A stretch of DNA of 64,000 nucleotides. Source: Oreocharis arfaki. Taxonomy: Eukaryota > Chordata > Aves > Passeriformes > Paramythiidae. The stretch lies in the NCBI GenBank assembly GCA_013398015.1, contig VZRR01010915.1:1-64000 (forward strand). Reading direction: 5' to 3'. The translations under genes and the position numbers were made by a program. The notes under the pieces were generated by a model. The model did no database searches, was not told the origin of the DNA, and was given only the letters and a program-made list of their open reading frames with translations. Shown here one piece after another: positions 10,805-21,310 of the stretch; position 1 is the stretch's first letter, and every line of letters starts with the position of its first letter.

Positions 10805-11623
10805 GTGGCCTCTCTGGGAGTCACCACGTTCACACTGTGTGCTCTCTGCATCGACCGGTTTCGTGCAGCCACCAACGTGCAGATGTATTACGAGATGATC
10901 GAGAACTGCACCTCGACGACGGCCAAGCTGGCGGTCATCTGGGTGGGCGCCCTGCTGCTGGCCCTGCCCGAGGTGGTGCTGCGCCAGCTGGCCAGGGAGG
11001 ACCCCGAGTACAGCGGCAGCCCCCCCGGCGAGCGCTGCGTGGTGAAGATCTCCACGGCGCTGCCCGACACCATCTACGTGCTGGCTCTCACCTACGATGG
11101 GGCCCGCCTCTGGTGGTACTTTGGCTGCTATTTTTGTTTGCCTACCCTGTTCACTATTACCTGCTCCCTGGTGACAGCGAGGAAAATCAGGAGGGCAGAA
11201 AAAGCCTGCACGAGGGGGAACAAGCGACAGATTCAGCTGGAAAGCCAGATGAACTGTACAGTGGTGGCTTTGACCATTTTATATGGATTTTGCATCATTC
11301 CTGAAAACATTTGCAACATTGTGACTGCCTACATGTCCACAGGGGTCTCTCGACAGACTATGGACCTGCTCCATCTCATCAGTCAGTTCCTTTTGTTCTT
11401 TAAGTCCTGTGTTACCCCAGTTCTCCTGTTCTGTCTCTGTAAACCTTTCAGCCGGGCCTTTATGGAGTGTTGCTGTTGCTGCTGTGATGAGTGCATCCAG
11501 AAGTCTTCCACAGTGACGAGTGATGACAATGACAACGAGTACACCACAGAACTGGAGCTCTCCCCTTTCAGTACCATCCGTCGCGAAATGTCGACTTTTG
11601 CCTCCGTGGGGACTCACTGTTAA
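10805..11623 (+). CDS. GPR37: GPR37 coding exon 2 (TM3 to C-terminus, complete)
   Basis: This exon encodes 272 residues and a TAA stop. Exon residues 1-25 are TM3 with IDRFRAA in place of the usual DRY; 39-60 are TM4 with the conserved Trp (AVIWVGALLLALP); 61-100 are ECL2, whose Cys in GERCVVKI should pair with the Cys in exon 1; 101-127 are TM5 (WWYFGCYFCLPTLF); 128-149 are a basic ICL3 (TARKIRRAEKACTRGNKRQ); 150-178 are TM6 with IIPEN; 185-212 are TM7, where the usual NPxxY is replaced by VTPVLLF. The tail has six consecutive Cys (222-227) as likely palmitoylation sites, an acidic TSDDNDNEY segment, and ends GTHC, the PDZ ligand known in mammalian GPR37. The first in-frame codon is GTG at the splice junction, not a start codon. 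Codon use changes abruptly inside the exon: codons 29-93 all end in G or C. Confidence 0.97.
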   Translation: MASLGVTTFTLCALCIDRFRAATNVQMYYEMIENCTSTTAKLAVIWVGALLLALPEVVLRQLAREDPEYSGSPPGERCVVKISTALPDTIYVLALTYDGARLWWYFGCYFCLPTLFTITCSLVTARKIRRAEKACTRGNKRQIQLESQMNCTVVALTILYGFCIIPENICNIVTAYMSTGVSRQTMDLLHLISQFLLFFKSCVTPVLLFCLCKPFSRAFMECCCCCCDECIQKSSTVTSDDNDNEYTTELELSPFSTIRREMSTFASVGTHC

Positions 11624-11791
11624 TTGACCTTAGGACTTGATTTCCTGTATCTTTTTCCTTTTTCTTTTTTTTACTTCATATTTTTCTTCTTGAAGCAAAA
11701 TGCAGGAAAAAAATTACTGTTAAAAACTACTCTTGAAACCAATCTGTATTAACAGTCATGCTTTGGGAAATAATGTGTTTGGTTATTAAAA

Positions 11792-11814
11792 GGAGAGAAA
11801 GAGAGAGAAGGAGA
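11792..11814. repeat. GA-rich microsatellite in 3' UTR
   Basis: The run ggagagaaagagagagaagg and its continuation is an imperfect (GA)n of about 23 bases. It is short and interrupted. Confidence 0.6.
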
Positions 11815-12078
11815 GCCAGCACTCAGTTTTAAATCATGAGATTTTTTATGGTGCTAGGATTTCTTTGGTTGGGAAGGAGAATCCATATCAATCCACTTTT
11901 TTAAATTCTTTAGTATTTTTTTTTATAATCACTGTAAAACAATTATATAGACATTGTGGGTTTTGCAAGGTGTTTAATGTAAGAGATGTGGTGGAAAGTA
12001 TTTGAAAGTAGTTTTAATCCAATTACTGTACACTATTTTGAGGACTTGGGCTTCAGAAAATTTATAAAGTAGCATAAA

Positions 12079-12084
12079 AATAAA
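12079..12084 (+). promoter_or_regulatory. GPR37: Candidate proximal poly(A) signal AATAAA
   Basis: AATAAA lies 456 bases after the stop codon and is followed within 30-40 bases by U/GU-rich sequence (ggttttattcttt and cttggttgtc), the expected arrangement for cleavage near 12100. Confidence 0.55.
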
Positions 12085-12579
12085 TGAGGTTTTATTCTTT
12101 AACTTGGTTGTCAATCTGCATTTAACAAGGACACGTATGAGTAATATTAAATTCCTTTAATAAGTAAAAAAAACCTTTGCATATAATAATTTAGGTCGCC
12201 ATATTTAATTAACATTTGGATACTTACACTTAGAGGATATAATTACAGTGCTTAAGGAAGATGGTTATAATGGTATTAGGTTTACAGGAGTGGGCTTTTT
12301 TAATGTTATTTTATGAAGGTTCAATGTGCCTCATTGGAAATTTTCTTCTTATCCTGCAGGTATGCAAAATCTTGAGTTATTTTATACTTCTTACAAAGAA
12401 ACACTCACTTTATCACTGAATTTTGTCTTGTGTGGTTTCAAAATCAAGGTTCTTTCCAGAAAATGCTATTGGTTTTACATTGAGTTTATGTCTTCAGTCT
12501 CTGTATATATAGCTCCTACTGGCTTCAGTGAGAGTCTCTTTGCAGAGAAAGGCATTTTTTTTGCCAGAGGTTTGCTGAC

Positions 12580-12585
12580 AATAAA
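12580..12585 (+). promoter_or_regulatory. GPR37: Candidate distal poly(A) signal AATAAA
   Basis: AATAAA is followed immediately by tgtgaggg and then by tgtggagagtg and a T-rich run, a plausible GU-rich downstream element. It would end a 3' UTR of roughly 980 bases. Which of the two signals is used cannot be decided from sequence. Confidence 0.45.
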
Positions 12586-14176
12586 TGTGAGGGACTGAAA
12601 CATGTGGAGAGTGAATTCTTTCTTTTTTAAAAGGTGTAAACACACTTGGATGCTTGGGGCTTGACCCAGAGCCCATGGCAGTCAATGGAAAGGTTCCCAT
12701 CAATTTCAGAGAGCTTTGAATCAGAGTGGCATCTCCTGTTTATTCTGGGATATGTATCATGAATATTAATCACAGGGGCTCTGTGTACTGATTCAGAATC
12801 ATGCTGCTCTCACAGAGACTGCTATTCACTAGCGGCTCACAGCTCTGGAGCTGGTTTTGAGAGCCACGGTGTGTTTTGCTGATGGCTTCTTGCTGTCCGC
12901 AGAGTTGTTAAAATGAGGATATGTCAACACTGCCAGCAACAGGGTGATAGAGTAAAATCTAAAGTTGTTACAAGCAAGCCAGTTTGGAGACTGGAAAGTG
13001 CCTATCCTTATCAGCAGAGCTTATTTCCCCGCTCTTGGCTGAAGAAGACATTCTGCTCTTGGCAGGCAAGCTGGCTCATATTTACACTGGGCAGCAGGCT
13101 GAAGGGTAGACACATGCTGAGGAACTGAATTTTTTATAGATAGCTTGTATTTTAATACTAATTAAATAAATAATGCAACTGTATTGAGCAGAAGGAAAGT
13201 CTCATGCATTCATGCTTTGAAATTAGCACGGATGTAGTCTTACCTTTGTCATGATACCTGCCTCTGTATATGTTAAAGAACTTGCTGTAACTTCTGGAAA
13301 GGACTGTATTTTTCCATTTGTAGATTCCAGACTTAATATGTCTAATCTTGGTATCTGTTTGGGCAAGCAGTATTTCTTCTTTTTCTTTAGCATTTTAACC
13401 TATAATAATTTCAACTGAAAAAAACAGTTTAAATTAATAATAAATGAATTAATAAGGATTAATATGAATATGAATCCTAAGATATATGCACTTGAGTTCT
13501 TTTTCTGACTTTTGAGTCGGATATTGGACTCCAGAAAGGCAGTCTGCATTAGCCTCAGGCCTTTGTTTCTGCTTAGAACTTGAGAAACTACCTAAGTTTT
13601 AAAAATCCTGTTTAACATGCTCAATCACTTCTGAAGATGGGAACTGTCCCTTCCTTATAAAACCTTTTATTAACTTGACTTTGCTTGATTACATTCGATA
13701 TAGTATGAAAGGGATTAAAGAGAAAAGATGAAAACAAAATCTTCCTCACTTTGGTGCCTGTGTTTCCTCAAATACATATTCCCATCTATGCATTTTGATT
13801 TTTACTATTCTTTTTTACATTCCAGTGTTTATAAAGAATGGGAATGAAACTCCCTTTTTGCTCCTTGCTGAGACAATTGTTTCCCTTGGCTGCCTTTTCT
13901 GTTACGGCAGGGGAAAAACAAATGAAAGAAACAGAGAATTTACTTGGGAATAATAAATGATCACATTTGGCTGTTTCAGGTGCAAGATTGCACCAGGACA
14001 CAAAATGTCCCCGTTGCTTTGGATATAAGGTGCTTCCAGCTTTCCACTCAGCAGTGGGCATGTGTCAGCTCTGCTAACTACTGTTGCTGGCTCCCAGGTT
14101 ACATGTTCTGTTTCCCAGAGAGGTGCAATTTGCTTCTCCATTTAAACATTTCCACAATATGTGTTTGGTAGTCCTG

Positions 14177-14302
14177 GAAAAAACCAACCAACCAACCAAC
14201 CAAGCCAAACAAAAATACCCGACAAAACCAGATGAAACCAGCAAAAAACCCAACAGCAACAACAAACCCACACTCAGCAAAAAAACCCACCCCCACACAA
14301 AA
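14177..14302. repeat. (AACC)n and A/C-rich tract
   Basis: About five and a half perfect AACC units at 14182-14203 are followed by roughly 100 bases of almost pure A and C, with gaaacc, aacagcaacaac and cccacccccacac. This is the complement in style of the TTGG tract at 57.6 kb. Translation across it gives low-complexity Asn/Pro/Lys/Thr, which is not a protein. Confidence 0.8.
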
Positions 14303-17300
14303 GATGTAGTAAGTCATTGAAGATGATAGGATGTGAAGATCAGTAATGCTGCATTTGTAGATACATCTTCCTACTTGTGTGGCAGAGCGTCCTCCAGCCT
14401 TGTATATAATGGGGCTTCTTTGTACCCTGTGTAACCTTGCCTTTTCTGCTGCTGAAAGAGCATTTTTCACAGCTATTTCTCTGCCTTACCGTGGATAACT
14501 GTAGCAATTTGACATGCAAGACACCCTTTTATTCTAATTTGTTCTCTAAATTGGTTAAACTAATACCACATTAGCAGATTTGTGTTGTCGCAGCCATTCA
14601 AGTGTCATGATAAATGATTCCTTATGTTAAAATGCCGTACTGCATTGCATTTCTTACAGCTTTTGGGATTGATGCTCTGAACTCTTGAAATTTTCTTGTG
14701 TTTGCTTTTCTTACTTTCTCTAATATTCCTGGAAGCTGCTTCTGTCTGTTTTGAATCCAATTTTGTCAGACAATTGTCTATTAAAAAGAGGACATTTGGT
14801 GACTGAAGAGTTACTTATTGCAAAGATTTAATTTTGTTATCTAAACTAGAGAAACTTGCAGAGCATGGCGATCAGTGTAGAAGAGTGCTGGAATGGAAAA
14901 ATCAGATTGTAGGGTAAGAAAACCTTATACCTCTCAGGTATATAGGCCTTTAATACATTAGCACTAATTGTCCCAGCCCTAGTCCCACTGAGAAATTAAA
15001 AACCGTGAAACTCTATGTATTTCAGTATCTCAAATGAAAATGTTTAGTGAGCTGTATCAAAATATAATTGTGTAGGCCAAAGTACAAATGGTAAATTACT
15101 GAGTAATATCTCTCAGAAGAAATCTCTTATTTTACCGCTTCCAAGATAAATTCCTACATTCAACCTTAAATAAATCCTGCCCTTAAATGACATCAGTGAC
15201 TTGCTCAGCTCCTGTTCTCTCATTGAGACAGTGATGTAAGCTTCCACAGCTGCTGCTCCACCCACTCTGGGAATAGCTCCTAAAGATGCTGCAGAGGTTT
15301 CCAAGCATGTTGTCTTACATCTCTTCGTAAGAAATTGTGCGATGTTAGGCTCCGTGGTGAGACTGTCCTATTGTGCTTGTGGCACTCAGAAGCAAGCTAG
15401 ATTCTATGACATGTGAATTGCTATTGAAATTCTGAGTATCTTATCCAAATTCATTAAACAACAAGAGTATTCAAAACATCTCCTAGTGTCTGTGAGCCAT
15501 TGTCTTAGAGACAGTGTAAATACATGCAGCTTACCCTGTGGGTGCCTCACTGCTGCTGATGTGCTCGGATACATCACTGAGCTGCTTCTGGGCTGTTTTT
15601 GCCGGGTGGCATTAACAGAACTCCAAAACCACTTAAATCATCCCCTTGTTATTGTGCTGGAACTAAAAGGCAAAACCTGCTCCAAATTAGTCTGTCTCCT
15701 TAGCTGGGCTCTGTCTTGTCTGTGCATGGAGAGCACATCTAAGGTTACAGGCTGTAAGTGGATACAGGCTTAGCGTAGTAGCATCAGCATATATGTTTGT
15801 GCATGTTCTCATGAACCAAAAATTTAGGTTCTGTTGCTTCTAGGATGGAAGAGCAAGATTCAAAACCCTGTTCTGCTTAATTTATAGGTGAGACATGAAA
15901 TTTGGTGGTTCAACATGCCGTCAGAAAGACGTAACTGCTGTAGTAATAGGCCCACTGGTGATATTACAGAGGGGAGAACCTCTAAGAAGTAAACTGCCTG
16001 CAGAAAGCTGACCCACCTTAGTTCCATAAGAACCTAGACCTAATGATTTGCTCAAATTGCAAACAGTGACCTTGAAGTGGATCTGCTATGTTGACTTCTT
16101 ATGTCTTTATGCTAAAAAAGATCCTTTTTTCCTCATACCACTGAGAAATGTCAATTCGGAGTTATAATTTTTTTCCTTCTTTCTTTTTCTATGAAAATCT
16201 CAGCCAAAGTCAATGTGAGCAGATGATATGAATCATTAAAACTTAATAGTATCCTACTTGCACTGTCTCAGTCTTCAGGAACTGTATTTTTTCACTACTG
16301 TTTTGTATTTGATTGAGTCATTTAACACTTATCCTTGGCAGATGTCAAATTTTCAAAAGCTGGGTATGTTTTGTAATTAATAAGAAACCATGAAAAAGAC
16401 ACAGACTGAGATACTCCAGGACACCCAGGCATCTCTGCTACAGAAACACTGACTCATGTTGAGAGCTAAAGGTTCACCAGTCAGGAGAGCTGTGTTTAAT
16501 CATGCACCCTTAAAATCCAGGCTACTTGTTTTCCCTACGATACAATTTGGCCAGTTCAGTTTTTGGATTTCAGGCAGTAAAAGCTGTGACAAAGATTTCC
16601 TGGCATTTTCAGCATGACAACACAGAAAGCCAGTGCTCTGTTTCTACTGGTGACACATTCCCTATGTAATGTTACCTGGAGTGCCAGGATCCTTATGCCT
16701 GCCTGGATGTCTCAGCCTCTTTCAAGGAAGGGATCAAAGATTTCCGTCCTTGTGCACTGTGTTGTGCATCACATCTTCTTACTACTGAAAAGTAGAAGAT
16801 ATCCTGACTAAAGTGTTTGTGGGGTTTTTCTTCAAGTAGGAATCAGGCCTGTCAGAGTTAGAGGATTCTCGGTTTACAGTATTGAATGTAAGTGCTAGTG
16901 GCAGCATTGTTATTCAGGGTAGTAGGTAATTTTAGCTAAAGGGAAAGCTTTTCTTTTTATATAGATATACGTATATAATCCTTTATATTTTATCCTCTAT
17001 TTTTCTGTGATTGTAAAGGGATTTTTTTCCCAAAAAATTGCAAAAATTCCACAAGTACTCATTCTTTTGTCTAGTTAGAGAAATTCCATTATTAGCTTAC
17101 CTCAGACATCTTCATTTGTATCCACAGTGAATTAAGCCCATTGTTCTTTGAGAAAGGAAACCTAAATACTCAATTAGCAACATGGTCATGATTAACTTAT
17201 CTTGAGGAGAGACTTGAACAAAACTTTGCAGGCTGGGATGGTAACGTGATTTTTAAAAAAATTATTGTTTTACCAGCCTAAACTTTTTAAGAGGTGGGAG

Positions 17301-20300
17301 ATACATACAGTTGAACAATAGCTTGTGGTTGAATTTCATAAATGTCACTAGGGACTCCAGAATATATATAATCTGGAATAAAATGATCTAATAGTAGCTG
17401 GATGTGCATGTGATAGTCTACTGAGGACAATAAAATATTTAAGTAAACAAATAGATTGTAGCCTCTTAGGTATTATACCAGTGAACTAATCCTTCCCTAA
17501 AATGTGCTTCCAATTTGATTTAGTATACATGTTTGTGCTAGATGAATCCGTTCAGTGTTTTTACTGTTGTATAGGGAACACGAAAGCTTGAGAAAGAAGG
17601 TATCCTACCTGTAATTGTAGCCAGCACTTATACTTCACATTTTTTCTTAAATTCTTTCCTTTGTCTGTTTTGAAGCAATTTGTACTGGCTGTTCTTATCA
17701 GTCCTTTCAGTGTCTTATTCCATTTGCTAACTCTCCCCTGAGCAAAGGAAAATCCTTTTGTTTTTCTGATGATCAATTCTTTTAAATTGAACATGTAAGT
17801 AAGTCTTATTCATTTTGCACAATCTATCCACTGGAAGACTTAACAGTGAACAGTCCTTCTCCCTGTGGAAAGTATTTACAAATAAGGAAGTTACAGTCTA
17901 TCTTTCTCTAACCTAGCAGAAATAAAAATATCTCATCAATAACTCATCTGTACAAGACCTGTGGCCAGAGTATGCACACTACAGCATGTATTTCTGGCTT
18001 AAAACTGGCTTATCTACCTGCAAATCATGATACAAAGGACAACAACAGTGTCTCCTTGCTGAAATATGAGAGATTTCTACAAGAAACTGGCTCAGGTATC
18101 TTTATTTCATATGGTGATCTTCTGTGGAGTCTTTTTATCTATTAAAAAAATTCCTCTTGTAGATTGTTAGATGCCTGTGTGACCTCTGAATAAACTATTT
18201 CTCATTTAGGGCTTCCTTTAACAGGTATCATTCAAGTTAAGGCTTGTATGATAAAGCTGGGGGTTGACACCAGTTGCTGACCTGTCTACTATACAAGACA
18301 TGTCTGTGTGCGGACAGCGCTGTTGGAAGCTGCATCTGGAAGGTGAAAGGACAGGGATCCCCCACGGGCGGTACAGCACATCTGCATCCAGCCTCCTGGG
18401 GGTCCATGACAATTTGGTGACAAGTCTGTTGAAAGCTGGGACTGGTTTTGAGAGGTTTGCATAGCACTGCTTTTGAAAAGCTTAAAGGGGTAGCCAGTCT
18501 CTTAAACTATTAACTCCTCCTTGTTTCATATGGGTGAAGACTTTTGCCTTTGGCTTTTGACAGTAGAAGAGGAAGAAAGAAGATGTAAGAGAAGGGTAGA
18601 ATTCTGCTCAGATGTGCATAAGCTTGACTTCTGCCTTTGGGGATAGAATTCTGTAATTATAATGGTTTCTTAGCTTCCCAAGGTTAAAGTAGATTGGACA
18701 CTGGATCCTCCGCTCTAAAACAGACCTCCCACTGCTGCTGAGGGTGGAGCTGGTGACCTGGGTAAAACAAATACCCCTGAGAGAACACCTCACTTTTTTT
18801 CCCATAAACATGCAGGCCTGTTTGAGTGGTAAAGGGAGCATAGAGCGCATGTAGGTCAGCCTGCTTTTCCTGATGTCTCCCCATGGTGATGAAAGCGTTA
18901 ACAGCGCTAACATTTAGTCTAGCAGAGCCTGGTTTCAGATGGATAGGGGCAGTTTGTGCCTTCTCAGTGCCTGCTTCTGGCTGTCCTCATCCTGCACAAG
19001 GCAGCACTGTATGCTGAGATCCTGAAGGTCCTGCTGCCTGCAGGGCTTGACTTTTTTTAACCTTTCTTTGGTAAATAAAAGGAAAGAAATAAAGCAATTT
19101 TTAACTGTTTGAGGGTTTTGCTTTGTTTCCTGCTGGAGTACCACTGCAGTAGAAATCAGAATTTGCAAATATATCCATGCCTAGGAACTATACTTAGAAG
19201 CAACTGTAGAGACTTGAACTTTTAAAATCCTATAAAAAACCTGCAAAATTGTGGATTTACATTGAATTTGTTAGAAGGTAGTCCATCAAGTGAAAACACA
19301 CGAAAAGTCTACCTTTTTCTACTTTCAATGCACCACTCCCCAATTATAGAATAATATTTATTTTACTGTTAATCATGGTATTACTGCCTAAGTATTCTTA
19401 AAATGTCTTATTATTCCTTTCTGATTATTTTATTTTCCTTTGTCATCTTTCATTCTATTCTCCATCTCTGTTTTTCTTTTCAGCTGGAGAATTTAAATTG
19501 TTTAAGCTGTCCTCTATACATCTCAAAGTGACCTCTGTTTAATCAGTGCTTGGGTTCAGTGAGTAAAAAAATGAGTTAAAGAAGACAGTAGGCACTTCTA
19601 GCTCGGTATGTTACCATGTACCTGTGTGGTTTAGGCCTTAACTCAGTATAAGAGCCAACAAACAAATGAGTCTGCCAGCTAACCAAAAGCTGTCAGAACC
19701 TGGAGGCTGGTAAAATGGTCATTACTGTGGGCTTCTCTGCTACCACTCAGCGCCCAGCTGCAGAAGTCTGCCTTGGGATGGACCTGCCAAATCAGGGATA
19801 GGCATCCCTTGGAACTAATCTTGAATAGAGTGAAAATTAAAATATGAGGTATTTTAAATGAAATATGCTGTGTTCAGCAGAGTAGCATTTTAAAGACCAC
19901 GGTCTATTCCATCAGAGCCTACCTGACCTGCTTTACCCCCAAGCCACTGGCAGTCTGTCGAGCTTTTGGCCCTGCTGGAGGAGAAAATCTATTTTGTTGA
20001 TTCTGGCATCTAACTCAAATATTAGTGTCAACCTAAAAGTATTAAAATATGAGATTCCTGATGGGCAAAAGTAATTCCTTCTTGACACATTCCTAACAAT
20101 CACTAGCTCAAGAAGGACATTGTGAGGTGAGATTTATGTTTGCCTCTAGAGAAAGCTTCTTTAATCAAATTAAGAAAGATGAATTTGAATCAAGATTTGA
20201 GCTTATATCTATGATATTCTAACTAATTTATTGTATATTATATAGGAAACAGAAATATCTCTTGCTTTGCATTACAGCTAAATATTCATGCAGTGATATA

Positions 20301-21226
20301 AAAATTTAAGGACAATAAAGAAATAAACTAGGCTAAATTGTTCAACAAACCCTCAAAATTTCATCAATTACTTCAGTGCAAAAATCCTGGTTTACTTTTG
20401 GATATCAGAAGCAGACCTAATTGTTCAGTCATGACGGAGACTCCTGCAATTCCATTTGCTCCTGGTGCTAATTATGCTCATTAACAGAAGAGCAATCCTA
20501 TGACTTCAAGAAACCTTTCATAATTTTGATGCTACATGTTCAAATAGATCTAGTTATTTAAATGGAATTGGCTCTGGAATGGCTGAACATAAAATTAGAT
20601 CTCTTTCACACTCAGTTTCTGAAGCAGGACAGTTTTCTAACCTTAGGATCTGTAATATCATTACTGGATATTTACATATGGGTTTTGGTGAAAATACAAG
20701 GTATTTACCAGTAGTTCCTCTCTCAGCTGAAGGTCTTTTAGTGTTTCCTCCTCCTCCCACATAGTCAACCCTCTTAAAAAGGCGTAAAAAATATGTACAT
20801 TGCTCCATTTAGCCTGTGTTTTTTATGTGCTCTCAGGACAGCACATTATTGTTATTTAGGCAAAGTAGTCAATATAACTTCCAAACTATCAACTAAAGAT
20901 AGTCTTGGTTTTTTTCCTCACCCATTTTCTGTGTATAGGTTTTTTCCTACTTCCAGTGTTTATTTTTTACATGAAGTTCTAGAGTAAGATTTCTTTAGTC
21001 TTTTACGGGAAATTGTTTGCTGAAAAGACACACTGTTAATGAGGAAAAAAGCCCTAGCTGTCAATAAGCAAGTTAAAATAAATTCATCAGGGGCATTTAG
21101 GTTTTTTTATAACATTATATAGTCTATTGTCTCCTTTCTTAAAGATAAAATTTACTACATTTCAGCTGTTATTTATGCTAATACCAGTGCTTAGCACCAG
21201 AGACTGATCTCAGTTGTATGGGTGTC

Positions 21227-21310
21227 CACTGTAGGGGTATTGCTCCAAGAACATTATGATGTAAAAATACACTGTAGAGGTATTATTCCAAAATTCTACT
21301 GATGTAAAAG
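21227..21310. repeat. Two-copy tandem repeat, 43-base period
   Basis: Copy one begins cactgtaggggtattgctcc at 21227; copy two begins cactgtagaggtattattcc at 21270. Both end with gatgtaaaa. The copies are clearly alike but diverged, mostly by substitutions toward the 3' half. It is a local duplication with no coding content. Confidence 0.7.

Larger units (their letters stand above)
11624..12605 (+). other. GPR37: GPR37 3' UTR (end uncertain)
   Basis: AT-rich sequence follows the TAA stop. It carries a GA-rich run at 11792-11814 and T-runs near 11660 and 11920. The first good poly(A) signal gives a UTR of about 480 bases, the second about 980 bases. No splice site or other gene is apparent here. 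The extent is inferred from poly(A) signals alone. Confidence 0.55.

Noticed and set aside
10672..11304. 210-codon open frame on + overlapping exon 2
   Set aside because: It is in a different frame from the recognised receptor and spans the intron/exon border; it exists because the exon is GC-rich.
11279..11617. 112-codon open frame antisense to exon 2
   Set aside because: Shadow of the conserved GPR37 coding sequence; no motif of its own.
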